Origin: Oasisia sp. SBJ-2009
Lineage: Eukaryota; Annelida; Polychaeta; Sabellida; Siboglinidae
DNA: 64,000 nt
Reading direction: 5' to 3'
Assembly: GCA_964017155.1 (NCBI GenBank)
Contig: OZ024856.1
Span: 14,221,227 to 14,285,226, forward strand
A model generated the notes under the pieces. It was not told the DNA's origin and made no database searches. It saw nothing but the letters and a program-made list of their open reading frames with translations. The position numbers and the translations under genes were made by a program. The stretch's first letter is position 1, and each line of letters starts with the position of its first letter. Positions 1 to 46,610 of this stretch are shown piece after piece.

Positions 1-215
1 GGATTTCGTGTCCTTTGATGTTCTACAGCTGTGACAATTCGATTTGTCATCGTGACGCTGTGCAGTGTTATTTAGTTACGACGTGACCGATACCGCGAGA
101 GTAAACTGAATAACAGCACACCTAAACACAAACTACCTCGGTTTGTATTTGAATAACGCATAGCCATGACATATCTGACATATGTGCGTGTATGCAGTCC
201 TGTGTGCATGTGAGC

Positions 216-274
<59 letters not shown>

Positions 275-295
275 CACAAATATATATATAATAAC

Positions 296-337
<42 letters not shown>

Positions 338-414
338 GCACAAATAATACATATAATATGTATGTATGTATGTATGTATATTATATATATATATATATAT
401 ATATATTATGTATG

Positions 415-453
<39 letters not shown>

Positions 454-1530
454 ATATATATATACATAATATGTATATATATATACATATATATATATAT
501 ACATACTTTAAACTTGTTAATTCATTCATTAATGTTGATGAATGCACACGAACGCACACACACAATTTTAAATGCTGTCGGAGCTTTCCTTCAAGGCCTA
601 ACTTATTAACAACCGCGGTGTGAATTTTCAACAGCAGAATAAAATTAATACACGCCCCTGCTTTTCAACAGCAGAATAAATACACACCCCTGCTTTGGGC
701 GATAAACCAACGACCCGCTGTATCGCATCACACCCGACTCACCGGCAAACAAAAGTTATTGCTCGTGCGGAACGTGTGTTCGATATAATTACAGCTTTCG
801 TATAATTACTAGGCGTGTGCCGAACTTGGTCCTGGCTCGCGAGTCGTTTCGACGGGAAAGTTGAGCCAGAGAGAAAGAGATTGACACACTTCGACGACAA
901 GAGCCGAAGAGGCCAAGTCAGCCGCGCCGGATCACGAATGTGACCCGTGACAGCCTTGTGTGCGCGCTGAGGCCAAACAAACACACGTCTATTTCAGGTT
1001 TGTCAGGCCAGTCAGACGTACCTGATTCGCTGCTTCGGACACGGGTGTGCCGTCGTTGGCAACCTCAATCGGGCGCGCACCTGTCGTTCGGGACTAAACG
1101 GCAGCCCGCGACGTCGGAGTAGGTCTATGTCGAACTGTGGCTAATCTGCCTCCACACGTTTGCGATGTTGAGTTTAGGCGTATGTCGAAGCGACGCCTTT
1201 TCGCCAGTCCGATGTCGCGTAAACAAACAATGCTGCCTCGGTCCCCGACTCACCGGCCTTTACCTCTCGCTGCCCAGCGAAGCGTGACAGTTGCTCATAG
1301 CGCCACCTGTCGGTGTATTTGTGAACCTCTCTAACAACGAAGGTGTGTGCGGGTCTGCGAATGGCGTTTTGTTGAGGATGGCGAGAGAGCGCTAGTGAAC
1401 GGGACTAATTTGTCGTAAATTGTTCTTTATTTCTCACAAATGGGAGTTGATCAGTGTGTCACTAATCCACTCATAGGCTATCTGCTGTAAAGTGTGACTG
1501 GTATTATATTGGCCGAGTGTTTACTATTTG
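1..1530. other. Upstream non-coding region
   Basis: No gene is recognised. It starts with ordinary sequence, then a long TA tract, then a somewhat GC-richer stretch (about 900-1340) with short open frames on both strands. None shows a recognisable domain or a convincing splice pattern. The GC-rich part could be a CpG-type promoter or an unrecognised exon, but nothing in the bases decides this. Confidence 0.5.
217..512. repeat. (TA)n microsatellite with ACACAAA interruptions
   Basis: Almost uninterrupted TA dinucleotides, broken by a repeated AACACAAA/AGCACAAA motif (about 273-347) and by GTAT runs near 358-380. The open frames here, rich in Tyr and Ile, are artefacts of the repeat. Confidence 0.95.
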
Positions 1531-1955
1531 CCTGCATGTACTATATATATGGTTTAGCATAAGTAGGGTACATCGGGGCAGCGCAGCAATTTAGCTGGCA
1601 TGAAACATCCTCACCATGTGGACAAAATAAGCATTGTGAATGTCCCAACGTATGGAAATCGATGTAGACATATGTCTGATAACCACCTAGAATGCTGATA
1701 TAATAATAATAATAATAATAATGATTATGCTTTACTGGATTTTTTGTATTATAATCGCACATATTTCATCATAAAATTATTACCATATCAGCATTCTGAA
1801 TTGTTATCGGACACATGTCTACATCAATTTTCATTCGACTTAGGGACATTCAGAATGCTTATTTTGTCCACATGGTGGGGGATGTTTTATGTCAGCTAAA
1901 TTGCTGCTCTGCCCCGATGTACCCTACTTATGCTAAACCGCACAGTACATGCTGG
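1531..1955. mobile_element. Snap-back MITE (long terminal inverted repeats)
   Basis: About 150-bp arms are imperfect inverted copies of each other. The left arm begins GCATGTACT then GGTTTAGCATAAGTAGGG; the right arm ends with CTACTTATGCTAAACC then AGTACATGC. The arms are separated by a short AT-rich loop with a TAA-repeat run near 1700-1722. There is no coding capacity. The structure fits a non-autonomous DNA transposon (foldback or MITE); the superfamily cannot be assigned. Confidence 0.75.
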
Positions 1956-3700
1956 CAAACTTGGCTGATGAAACACATGCGATGAAATATTTTGAAACAA
2001 TAGAGCCAATACATTTATTGTACAAAATATGTGTCTTGTTTATTAAGGTAGGGTGGCGCAAGAAACGCGCCATTGTGTTTTCATTATGCGGTTGCTGTAT
2101 GTTTATTATGGACAAATTCTACACTGTCACTGAATTATTACACTGTCAAAAATGACAGGCGAAATACACGTTTAGAAAATATCTTCATTTAAGATTGCTT
2201 GTACATTTGATATAATGTCTTTGTGTTGTGTAATGTTTTACTGATATATATAGAGATAGTGCGCTTAGTGGGGTTTAGTCGTTGCTTTATAATATTTATA
2301 ACATTTGTGTTGTGTCACATTATGCTGATATTTATAGAGAGTGTGCACTTAATGGCGGTTTGTCGTTGCTTTATGCATCACTAGTATAATATAAAGCTTC
2401 ATTCAGTATTAAAAAAGATAAGGCAATTGTTGTTAGCGAGAGCATTGACAATTATGATAAGATCATGCAAAAAACACTTACAGTGCAAGCAAGTCGCCCT
2501 CGTGGCCGTCGGTTAGTGTCTAATCGCCAATACCGAAGAGTGTGTCAGACGTAGCCGCCAGCAAATGGATGGTTATCAATCACAAAAGAAAAACCGCTGC
2601 TTACGACACTACAGTGATATTTGAATGTGTTTTAGGTCACGAGCTCCTCCCAACTTCGTTTCGAAAGGAGTTGGCGATCGGAAGAGAGCATTTGCTGGGA
2701 CACTGGGGCCGCTCTGCCGCTGATGAATGCCACAGAATCAGCCAACGCCACATAATAGTCAGTGCATTGAAGTCAAAGCACAAAGTGATACACACCTGAG
2801 TGGTTTATTTTATGAGTTCAAGCAGTGACATTGTATGTAGGGCCGTATAAATGTTGTCAAAATAAAAGAAAATCTTTTTTTTTAACACAACTGACTGTGG
2901 TACTACTCTAGTCGTGTTAGTGGTTGTGTGCACCAAATTAGATTTGTGTCAACATGAATGCTGTTAGCCGTTGTATGAGTGAAACATGTGGCAGTAAGTA
3001 TGTTATGTATGTTCAAGTTCGTTTTCGCTCAACCTACCGGTTCGTGACGAACACACCAGGCTAAACACAAAATAGGGTTGAACACAATCTATATAGATGT
3101 ATGAGCTAGATCAACGTTTCGTTAACGTTCACTACCATTCTTGATAGCTAACAAGAGAGGTTTTGCTCTTTAAAATCACTCCTCCTCCAGTGGTCTAGCT
3201 TGTACATGGACAATTTTCATTGGATTTAATGATGGAATTATGTGTGAGCTCGTTATCTCAGTGAAACATCCAGTGTGACGGACTCTGCTATTCACAAGTC
3301 ACAATTGTGACGACCACCTCCTGACATAGCCAAAGTAACGTTACCGTGTACAGAACGTCTTTCCATTCAACGTGTCCATTGAACATGGTAAATAACTCAT
3401 TTCGTGTGTGTCCAATGAAGCGAACGGATGTTTAAGAAGAGACAAGTGTACTTCGGTGTCTTCTTCAAGGAGAAGCACTGCTATAGTAATAAAAAATATA
3501 GATTACTATAGGTCTGTTGCATGGTTGAGTGGTACCATTTCTGTCTGGAACACTTTTTGTTTTGTTGAGTTCAACAATTGAAGATATGAACAACGCATTG
3601 CTTGAAGATAGCGAATATGTTGATCCAAAGGATGTCAGAAACAAAACAATTTCAAACAGTCTACATGATTGATCAAATCTGTAAAAGACAAATAATAAGA
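1956..3700. other. Non-coding stretch
   Basis: Mostly AT-rich and unassigned. Two similar segments (about 2205-2280 and 2290-2370), each carrying a TGTTGTGT core then a CTGATAT(A/T)TATAGAGA core, suggest an old local duplication. One possible terminal exon is listed separately. Confidence 0.4.
2542..2799 (+). CDS. Possible terminal exon or spurious ORF, unknown protein
   Basis: An 85-codon open frame ends at a TGA at 2797-2799 and is followed at 2861-2866 by AATAAA. Inside it a plausible acceptor (TGTTTTAG, then GTCACGAG) lies near 2634, so the real coding part could be only the last 55 codons or so. The segment is more GC-rich than its surroundings. I recognise no domain and no upstream exon is visible, so this may be chance or the last exon of a gene starting outside the window. 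Confidence 0.15.
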   Translation: MSDVAASKWMVINHKRKTAAYDTTVIFECVLGHELLPTSFRKELAIGREHLLGHWGRSAADECHRISQRHIIVSALKSKHKVIHT

Positions 3701-3721
3701 ACCTTCACCTATCCTGTAGTC

Positions 3722-4050
3722 TGGTGGACCGTTGGGGAGCCACAGATGACCTGGCAACCAGCTCCCTCCATTCCTCTCGCCTCTCAGCCTTCATCATGGC
3801 GGCGCCCAGCGTCATGCCAGTCCATTCCGGGATGTTGTCCTCTCATCTCTTTTCTGTCTGCTTCTCCCTCCTTGTACTGTGCCGTTCAGGATTGTCTTGG
3901 CAAGCCCTGTAGATCTTGTTACGTGCCCGTACCGTTTCAGTTTGCGTCGCTTTCCTGTAGTCAAGAGTTCTTCGTGGGGCCCAATGGCTTGCCGAGTTCT
4001 GTTTCGCTCCTCTTCGTTGGAGGTGTGGTCTATGTATGTGATGCCCAGCC
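3722..4050 (-). pseudogene. LINE ORF2-type C-terminal fragment
   Basis: Minus-strand translation gives the C-terminal part of a LINE polyprotein: LGIT..DHTSNEE, then a GPHEELL segment, GHVTRSTGLAKTIL, and, after a frameshift near 3850, DNIPEWTGM and WRELVARSSV. These blocks come in the usual order for this family after the RT domain. The frame is broken, so it is a fossil. It abuts the inverted RT fragment at about 4051. Confidence 0.75.
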
Positions 4051-4380
4051 TTTGCGAAGATGTGAAAGCAGCGGTGAAATCGCTCAAGAAGGGGAAGTCA
4101 GCAGGAGCGGACAACGTCCCAGCGGAGCTGGTGCAGGCAGGGGGAGAAGACATGATAAGCGCCCTACTGACTATCTGCAACAAGATCTGGCAGACATGGA
4201 AGTGGCCCACGCCGTGGACCCAATCTCTCACCATCACCCTCTTAAAGAAAGGCAACCAGAACTATCGTACCATCAGCCTCATCAGCCACCCGAGCAAAGT
4301 TATGCTGAAGATCTTGCAGAACTGACTGAAGCTGCAAGCGGAAATGATCATCGCTGAGGAACAAGCAGGCTTCAGACCAG
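4051..4380 (+). pseudogene. LINE reverse transcriptase, N-terminal part (fossil)
   Basis: The start of an RT domain is readable: DVKAAVKSLKKGKSAGADN, VPAELVQAGG, NKIWQTWKWP, YRTISLISHPSKVMLKIL and, after an in-frame stop at 4323-4325, EEQAGFRPG. These match RT palm and finger blocks of LINE elements. It breaks off at 4380, where a MITE interrupts it, and resumes at 4899. Confidence 0.8.
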
Positions 4381-4898
4381 GGGTCAGTTTCATAGCGGCT
4401 ACTTACGACGTCGTAGCGGGCGATAACCCGTCGTAAGCCTAAGACGTCGTAAAGTTACACTAGTTGCGTTTCATGAGTCTGCTCCATAGTTGCACTTAGC
4501 TGCACCATGTATTTAGTAGGCGTAACTTTACGCTGGTTGAAATATTTACGGTATGCTCCCGAAGTTGAAAATGTACGGTATGCTCCCGACACGCCCACTC
4601 TCAACATTATTATTTTTAATGTATACACTGGATATCGTTTACATTCATCATAGCTTCCCATTTGCTATACGAACGACAAAGGTACAGCTAGAAAGAAAAA
4701 AGGATGTTCAGACACAGCACAAATACAGGGATTCCCCACCGTAACGTGAGGGGGTCAATGCTACGGCGACTTAGTGGCGCGAATGCTAAATTGGTCTCAT
4801 GAAACCGGCCGTACGCTGCATTGTCTATTCGCTGTTAGCTACGACCAGTAGACCGCGTAATTTCGCGTAAAGTTACACGGCTTCGTGAAACTGGGCCC
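4381..4898. mobile_element. MITE inserted in LINE RT fragment
   Basis: A 518-bp non-coding insert splits the RT reading frame. Its ends are imperfect inverted repeats: GGGTCAGTTTCATAGCGG on the left, and CGGCTTCGTGAAACTGGGCCC on the right. It contains repeated CGTCGTAAG/CGTAAAGTTACAC motifs near both ends. Comparing the split RT frame shows that part of the RT (the usual RSTTEQ-type block after GFRPG) is missing, so the site also lost some bases. No clear target duplication is visible. Confidence 0.7.
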
Positions 4899-5739
4899 AA
4901 ATCTTTAACCATAGGATACTGTGCGAGAAGTACCTTCAACACCAACAAGACCTCTACCACGTTTTCGTGGACTTCAAGAAGGCGTTCGACAGAGTATGGC
5001 ATGAAGCACTATGGGCCACTATGAGTATAAGGCAGAACAATGTCAACGCCAACATGATCAGAATGATACAGAACCTCTCTGACAAGCCCACCAGCGCAGT
5101 CTACCTTAAAGCACAGGGGACTGGTTCAGAACCACAGTCGGTGTAAGACAAGGCTGTCTGCTCTCTCCCCCCACCCTCTTCAACATCTTCTTGAAGAGAA
5201 TTATGGCTGACGCACTGAATTACCATGAAGGGACAGTCAGTATTGGCGACAGGACAATTACGAACTTGCGTTTTGCCGACGACATAGACGGGCTGGCAGG
5301 AAGGGAAGAGGAACTAGCTAATTTGGTGGAGCGCCTTGACAAGACTTCTACAGCCTTCGGCATGCAGATCAATGCAGAGAAGACCAAACTGATGACCAAC
5401 AACACCAATGGCATCAGCACTGACATCGGGGTCAACGGCGAGAAACTATATTGCGTAAACAGCTTCAAATACATGGGAGCAATCATCGCAGACGAAAGAT
5501 CCAAACTTGAAATTGTCGCCAGGATCGCCCACACCACAGCAGCACTCACAAAATTCAAAACCATCTGGAATAACAGGAAAATACCGCTAAGCTCAAAGAT
5601 CAGATTGATGCGCTCCCTGGTCATGTCCATATTCCTATACGCCTGTGACACTAACACAGAAAGAAGGATACAGACCATGGAGATGAGATACCCCAGAAAG
5701 CTCCTCGGCATCACTAATAAGAACCTAACATACACCTAA
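4899..5739 (+). pseudogene. LINE reverse transcriptase, catalytic part (fossil)
   Basis: The RT domain continues after the MITE: CEKYLQHQQDLYHVFVDFKK then AFDRVWHEALW. Next comes a GVRQGCLLSP block in a shifted frame (about 5140-5175), then the catalytic LRFADDIDGLA at about 5263-5300. An open frame runs from 5191 to the stop at 5737-5739, with AEKTKLMTN and SFKYMGAIIAD blocks, ending at RKLLGIT. The FADD box is intact, but frameshifts and the MITE make it inactive. Confidence 0.8.
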
Positions 5740-7624
5740 CATGAAATTCGCTTAAATTGTCTCGAAAACAAATTATCTCTTTATAGTAGACCTCGTGCAA
5801 GGCAAACGTTATGTAGCAAAGCGCAATATGCATCACGGAAGACAAACTGCACTCTGCTTGCAAGATATTAGCGTGCCGAGCAAACAAGGACACCTGGACC
5901 GTTTGTTTGAGCACGAAAACACTACATGTTCTTCGTCTCCGTACCTTGCATACTGGAATATCTCGAAATATTAAATTCCTCATCACAGAATGCTCAATAT
6001 GTCGATACAAAGGTACTGACACACACATGCTCAGACCATGGGATATTCGGATACTTAAATATTACATCAGGCAAATATTTATTTCTTACATTGCCTCCCA
6101 GCGGGCAGCTATCGGTAGTGTCGACGATGTATGGGACAGGCAGTGTGTCGATAGTATCAGGCCGTCAACAACAGAACGTCGTATGTACACAACAAAAAGT
6201 GTGATGCAACGACTTCCCAAAATAGCTATCCTGACATTGGATACAGATGTGATTGTGTTTCCACGACGTTGGGATTGATGAGCTGTGTGTTAATGTTCGC
6301 GTTGTTTTTTACTTTCGCAATCCACACTGTTGAAAACAACCTAGGTGTGCTGTAATTTAGAGCAATAGTGCTGTATCGTGTGATAAGGCGCTGTGACGCT
6401 GTCTCCTATTTCATTGGCCGGGGGGCGGGGGGGGGGGGACAAGTAGGCATGGACGGCATGTTCACCTATCACGTCTTTTCGTTACACTCTCATCATACCC
6501 TGGATGCTTCGATTTACGTACCTATTCTATACGAAATCGAAAGGTTTATCATCGACATGCACAGTAGGACGTGTGCACTTACGAAGGTACATTAGGCAAT
6601 GAGACAGCTTTTCCATAGGATCACGGCCATCAGAAGAGCTATGTAGTATGTACCAGGCCGGTTGTGTGTCGCCAGAAGCTCTTGTGTCAGCTCCTCGCCT
6701 GCACGCTCGCTGGACATTGAAGTGATCAACGAACACAAACTTGAAACCATTCAGAACTGAACTACCAGAGACACTAGCGTCATGCTATGAGTCACACGTC
6801 TGTGCAATGCAATGTGTGTATGCGTGTTTAGTGTGTGCGTGTATAATGAAAGGTGTATGTGAACGTATAAATGTCGGCCGTCTAATCTATACAACCGAAC
6901 TGTGTGACTGAAGTGGAGCATGTCGACGACCATCCACGTTTGACAATACGGCGTCAACCCGATATTAATTTGATATACGTTACACTATATTTTATCGATA
7001 TCCGTGGCATATGATTTTACATCCATTTATGCAAACAGGATGACACTGGTAAACGTGAATGAACAGAAATGTGTAGCATTGTGTATGTCGCCAATCTAGA
7101 ATTTCAATATGGCGGTCATCGGAGGATACAACACATGGCAGACATGAATTCATTGACACCGAAAACTACGGGTTAGGCGCAAAAACAGTCTGTGTTGTTT
7201 GAAACACTTAGCTAATTGTTTCTGTAGCGGCCATCTTGATTGATTTCTTAACGACAATTGTCTGCAATTTCTAAAAACAATATGACAGCTAGATATCATA
7301 TGTTGATGCATGGCGATGGATACCTTGTTTATATGGATATCATAAAAGAAGTGCACATTGCTTAGACGCTGCACAAATATATGTAGATGCACAAATCTGT
7401 ATGGACAGACTATAGTAACGGACTAACGGTACACAAGTGTAACGGTAGCAGGCGCGAATTGGCCGGTCGGCCGGCACGAGGCACAGTGTCGCTACCTGGA
7501 GAAGAAAGTGAAACTAAATCAAATTTATGTTCTGGAACCCATAATTCTACTCCAGCGGGGCTTGAAAATGTCATGCAAGGCCAACCTACGCAAATGTTCA
7601 CACGACAGGCAAATACGTCTTTTC

Positions 7625-7630
<6 letters not shown>
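5740..7630. other. Intergenic stretch without recognisable gene
   Basis: Short open frames are present on both strands, but none carries a recognisable domain. A G-homopolymer-rich patch lies at 6420-6440. No RNA gene is seen. Confidence 0.5.

Positions 7631-7686
<56 letters not shown>
7625..7686. repeat. (GT)n(TA)n microsatellite
   Basis: A short GTGTGTGTGTA run followed by about 25 TA units, downstream of the AP4S1 stop codon. Confidence 0.95.
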
Positions 7687-7687
<1 letters not shown>

Positions 7688-7689
<2 letters not shown>

Positions 7690-7693
7690 TATT
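7688..7693 (-). terminator. Candidate AP4S1 poly(A) signal
   Basis: AATAAA on the minus strand about 260 bases beyond the AP4S1 stop codon. It is the nearest canonical signal I noticed; transcript evidence would be needed to confirm its use. Confidence 0.3.
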
Positions 7694-7949
7694 AAACCAG
7701 TCTGAATTATCTATAATTATAAGGAAATAAACAAACAAAATACAATAGCGTGACTCATATTTATGTTGAACAAAACTGCTTGGTGAGCTTTCAGGTGAAG
7801 ACCAAGATCTAAGATCTGCTACAAGTACACATCTGTCAGCTGATGACATATATGACAATAACAAACATTAATTTACATTCACACATATGTACATCTAGTA
7901 ATAAAATACAAGTTGTCTCTCCGTCTCTGTCTCTGTCGCAGTGTTTTTT

Positions 7950-8084
7950 TTATCTTCGAGAGACTTGGTCGAGAAGTTGAACGGGTGCAAGGATCCGGAC
8001 CTTGCTACTTTCTATGATCCTACCATTGAGGATCATCTCATCGAGGATCATGTGGACACGATCTAGATTAAACATGATCTTATG
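7950..8084 (-). CDS. AP4S1: AP4S1 coding exon 4 (terminal)
   Basis: 44 codons plus TAA, HKIMFNLDRVHMILDEM to QVSRR. The acceptor is placed at GACTGAG/CATAAG because this keeps phase 0 and a family-like total length. The open frame continues upstream, so an acceptor a few codons away is possible. Confidence 0.85.
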   Translation of the reverse strand, partial: HKIMFNLDRVHMILDEMILNGRIIESSKVRILAPVQLLDQVSRR

Positions 8085-10961
8085 CTCAGTCAAGGATACA
8101 AGGATATTGTTAATGATTCTAATGTACTCAGTGCTTTCCAGTTGATGTATTTTGTACATGACATCTTGTAGATAGAATATGACAGGTTAGTTTGATATAA
8201 TAACATTTAGCTAACGCGTTTCCTCCAAAACAATAAATTCTACATGACAGTAATAGTAATTCAATGATTTTCACAAGGCTATACAACTTAACAACCTACT
8301 GTGTATTTTGTAAGAAATTAACTTAATTCGGAGCATAACTTTGTGAAACGTACAACGTTTCAACCCTTCATCTACAGGTCTTGGTCACGTACTGGTGTCA
8401 CGTGTGTTGGCTCAGGTTTCGTCAGGACAATTGTGTTATAGATGGCGGGTGGTATCCCTGGTCTCTGTTCATGGTAGGCGCCAAGAAATGTGCCAAAACC
8501 TGAGCCAACACATATGACACCAGTATGTGATCAAAACCTATAGCTGTTGGGTCAAAACTGTATACATTTCACAAAGTTATGCTCCAAAGGAAATTAATTT
8601 CTTACAAAATAGACAAATCTTGGAGCCATGAAAAATATACTCCATAACCTATTGTGTATCTGAATCTTGCAATTTAGTTTTACTGATTGGTAGTAGTAGT
8701 AGATTTGTTCTCATTATTATTACTTGTATACAGGGTTGGAAAAAAATCATGATTTTTTCGAATAAATCGAATAAATCGGATTTGTTCGATTAAATCAGAT
8801 TTTTTCAATTAAATCGATTTATTTGATTTTTTCAACATTCTTGACAATCATAAGAAATAATATGTAATTCGGAAAATAAATAAAAGTGGAATATCATAAT
8901 ATACCCAATAGGCTGAACATTTCATTCTTAGCATTTCTAAAGAATTAAAGCAAAGTTGTTATGTACAAATTTAAACTTTATTTTAAAATACATACAGTTA
9001 AATCAACTGGTAGTAGCATGCAACGTAAGTATAAATTTAAGATAATCTGAAAAAATCGAAAAAATCAATGTCTTGATTTTTTCAAGTTGATTAAATCAAT
9101 GATTTAAACGATGATTTAATCAATTTGATTAAATCAATGCCAACCCTGCTTGTTTAGTGTACTAGGTAAAAGGATACATCCAGTTCACACTGAAATATTA
9201 AAGAACATAGATTAGATATAATCATACTAAAGTCAAACACATGCATGCATAAATGCAACTCACACAGACAATGACATTCTGAAAGACAGCAGCATGCAAT
9301 CTGCTCCATAGTAAAATATATACAATCATCAAAAAGCTATGAATATCACAAACATTTCTTTTTTATTATGTTTATGGACATAGACTAGGCAACAAAGTTA
9401 AATATTTCCACCTTCCTTTGAATACTGCACCTGAGAAATATGTGCAAATTTTAGTAAGCTAACAATTTCTCAGGTACACACTAATAACAACGGATGAGGC
9501 GTATATAAAGCAACTATTTGTTGACAACAACCTATGCACAAGAACACATCATTCATACACATTCATATACATATGTAATTATGCATAACAGACCATAAAC
9601 ACACACATCTCACTTCTTTAGGCAAGTGGGTTATAACTTATACATATTCGTGTTTTTCATATCATATGTACTGGTGCATGTACTTTACAGTGCTCAACAT
9701 CGTAAAACATTGCATATGGAAACCACTCACCACTTTTTCAAAGTATTTATCAAACGTCTCCACGATGTTGTGTATGAATTCCAGAACTGCCAATTCATTC
9801 TATAAATAAAAGCAAGTTTAAAAGACAAAAAACATATACATGTGTGTACTGAACATCTGAACATGTCTATACATTTCCATTGCATCTTTCTGAAGAGTTC
9901 AAAATATTAACATTATTGTTCAGATACTTGGAGATCAATTATGCGAATATTCTTACATATATCTGAAAATGGATGTGGACTAAGAAAATCATCTGCTTAT
10001 TTATTTAGGTAGCATTCTGTCATATGTCAAAATGCTTTTAAAATAGCTACTAGTAGTTGTTTGACGGTGATGCCCCATTAAATATTACAATATACCAAGT
10101 GACAAGGTTATCATCAGAAAATAAAGCTTTTACTACTATTACTACTAGTTGTCTGCTGAATTGATTTTTGTTTTGAACTAAATTGTACACTTACCTCATC
10201 ATCATCCACAGCTAGAATGAAACACATGTTTCCATATGTTCTGAAGACGATTTTAAATGTTCTGTAGTCAAAGAATGAACACTGTAACAAGAGCAGTGAC
10301 ACCTTGCAGGTAAACATGTATACCCTGTACATATGTTGTGAAACATGTATTATATGCAGACATGAAAATATAGTCGGAAAAATTACAGAGTTATTATTTT
10401 GGTAGTTGTATGAATATTAGAAAACCTGTTAAATTCAACTGCATCTGATACTTTTTCATTCTTCACCATAACTATGTGGCTGTGATAAACTATTTACACA
10501 GGATGACAGGAACTCATCAAACATGACAGAAGAAGCTGATACATTTTACTAATTTATTGATCATCGTCTGAGAAGCAGCCAAGACAGAGAGGAATGTCAA
10601 ATTCATGATCGGTGAATTATGACATACTGAAAGGACAGAACACAATAAGTGATAGAGCCCTCCCCCTGCAAGAACACTGAAAATATCCAGGGTATAGTAT
10701 TAATTACTAGTAATAAGTACATACCAGACTAACAAGTCTTATTACAGCTGCATATTTAAACTGTATTAGCAGGATGCGTTTATAAATTAAATATTAGACA
10801 GATTAGGTAATCACCTCTTTATCCGATACCGTGAGACATTTCTTTATGACTTCAGTTTCCTGGTCACGCACCGACTCGTCTCTGCCATTAGGCAAGCTGT
10901 CAAAATATTTTAGAATTCGTGGGTGGCCTTGTTTGTTGACAATCAGCAGAAATTTTATCAT
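7950..10961 (-). CDS. AP4S1: AP-4 complex subunit sigma (AP4S1), 4 coding exons
   Basis: Small (sigma) subunit of the AP-4 heterotetramer, a clathrin-independent coat that sorts transmembrane cargo at the trans-Golgi network. Coding exons on the minus strand: 10961-10815, 10281-10195, 9799-9731, 8084-7950. All junctions are GT-AG and phase 0, and the joined protein is 145 aa (human AP4S1 is 144). The N-terminus begins MIKF then VNKQG, the family signature. ETEVIKKCL (about 35-43), CSFFDYRTFK, EFIHNIVE and MFNLDRVHMILDEM follow in the expected longin-fold order, and the C-terminus has RILAPVQLLD. The start at 10961 is chosen because sigma subunits begin there and it has A at -3; the frame stays open 13 codons upstream. 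It is divergently transcribed from striatin. Confidence 0.93.
8304..8611. mobile_element. Snap-back MITE in AP4S1 intron 3 (family also at 40483)
   Basis: The ends are inverted copies: TATTTTGTAAGAAATTAACTT on the left and the inverse on the right, then CGGAGCATAACTTTGTGAAA and its inverse. The centre holds the inverted pair CACGTACTGGTGTCACGTGT / ATATGACACCAGTATGTG. The core and the outer TCTTGGAGCCATGAA flank are shared with the element at 40483-40678, so these are two members of one family. Confidence 0.8.
8731..9148. mobile_element. hAT-type MITE with 8-bp target duplication
   Basis: 418 bp bounded by CAGGGTTGG and CCAACCCTG, typical hAT termini. It is flanked by CTTGTATA (8723-8730) and CTTGTTTA (9149-9156), an 8-bp target-site duplication with one mismatch. 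The subterminal parts are packed with AATCGATT/TTTTTTCGA-like and GATTTAATC motifs in both orientations, which may bind transposase. There is no coding capacity. It lies in the last AP4S1 intron. Confidence 0.85.
9731..9799 (-). CDS. AP4S1: AP4S1 coding exon 3
   Basis: 23 codons, NELAVLEFIHNIVE to YFEKV. The acceptor is TTTATAG and the donor GTGAGT. EFIHN-VE is a hallmark of AP sigma chains. Confidence 0.92.
10195..10281 (-). CDS. AP4S1: AP4S1 coding exon 2
   Basis: 29 codons, CSFFDYRTFKIVFRTYGNM through AVDDDE. The acceptor is TTGTTACAG and the donor GTAAGT. It encodes the middle strands of the longin-like fold. Confidence 0.93.
10815..10961 (-). CDS. AP4S1: AP4S1 coding exon 1
   Basis: 49 codons, from MIKFLLIVNKQG to VSDKE. 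The donor GTGATT follows directly at 10814. Phase 0. Compared with human, the loop after ILKYFDS is slightly altered and the ETEVIKKCL block is kept. Confidence 0.93.
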
Positions 10962-11389
10962 AGTGGCTTTTGATGCTTTGTCATTTCCCCCAATATACAT
11001 TACTTATAGACATGTTAGAATGACTGCTGCCTTTCAGGAACATATTAAAACAAATGCTTCATTTAATCTTGTACGTGTACAAAACAACTTTATTGACGCT
11101 GCATTATTCTGCAGGTGCCCGGAAAATACACTGGAAATGTAAATCTCCCTTCAATATTAAAGAGCTCTAAGCCTCTATGAAACATAAAAATATGTAAATA
11201 TCAAATTATTTACATACGAGTTTCAAAATGTTAAAACTACGTACACATTGTTGCATTTATGCAAAGACACTTAAAAGAATTAACTACATCGTTGGGAATG
11301 TAAAAATGTAATGACGTCAAATAACGTCGCAGATACATGCGCCGCCTTTCGGAAATTTCGTAAACGACTGCCATGAATAGAAAATCGTG
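10962..11389. promoter_or_regulatory. Shared bidirectional promoter AP4S1/striatin
   Basis: The 428 bases between the AP4S1 and striatin start codons must hold both 5' UTRs and both promoters unless either gene has a distant non-coding first exon. No TATA box is placed well for either gene. A perfect CRE palindrome lies about 70 bases upstream of the striatin ATG. Head-to-head spacing under 1 kb is typical of bidirectional promoters. Confidence 0.7.
11312..11319. promoter_or_regulatory. CRE palindrome TGACGTCA
   Basis: A full cAMP-response element (TGACGTCA), followed at 11323-11328 by AACGTC. CREB/ATF sites are frequent in bidirectional promoters. Its position between the two start codons makes function plausible; binding is not shown by sequence alone. 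Confidence 0.55.

Positions 11390-11390
<1 letters not shown>
11373..11390 (+). promoter_or_regulatory. Upstream mini-ORF overlapping the striatin start
   Basis: ATG at 11373 opens a five-codon frame (MNRKS) whose TGA at 11388-11390 overlaps the striatin ATG by one base (TGATG). If the transcription start is upstream of 11373, the arrangement would allow termination-reinitiation control. It is in a different frame from striatin. Confidence 0.4.

Positions 11391-46610
<35,220 letters not shown>

Larger units (their letters stand above)
3700..5740 (-). mobile_element. Truncated, twin-primed non-LTR retrotransposon (LINE)
   Basis: The remnant is of a LINE whose endonuclease-reverse transcriptase family is common in invertebrates. 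The 3' end of its ORF lies on the minus strand (3722-4050). The preceding RT part lies on the plus strand (4051-5739). The RT part stops at a LLGIT motif and the minus part starts at the matching LGIT motif, so the two pieces are consecutive parts of one protein with the 5' piece inverted. This order (P to Q inverted, then P to end) is the signature of twin priming during target-primed reverse transcription. The RT part is interrupted by a 518-bp MITE. The element is inactive. Confidence 0.8.

Noticed and set aside
122..631. 169-codon minus-strand and 85-codon plus-strand open frames rich in Tyr and Ile
   Set aside because: They are encoded by the TA microsatellite and have no independent coding signal.
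7950..8159. Using the first ATG of the open frame (8159) as the start of a separate 69-aa protein
   Set aside because: The part from 8084 down matches the AP4S1 C-terminus and joins in phase with the upstream exons; the rest is intron read-through.
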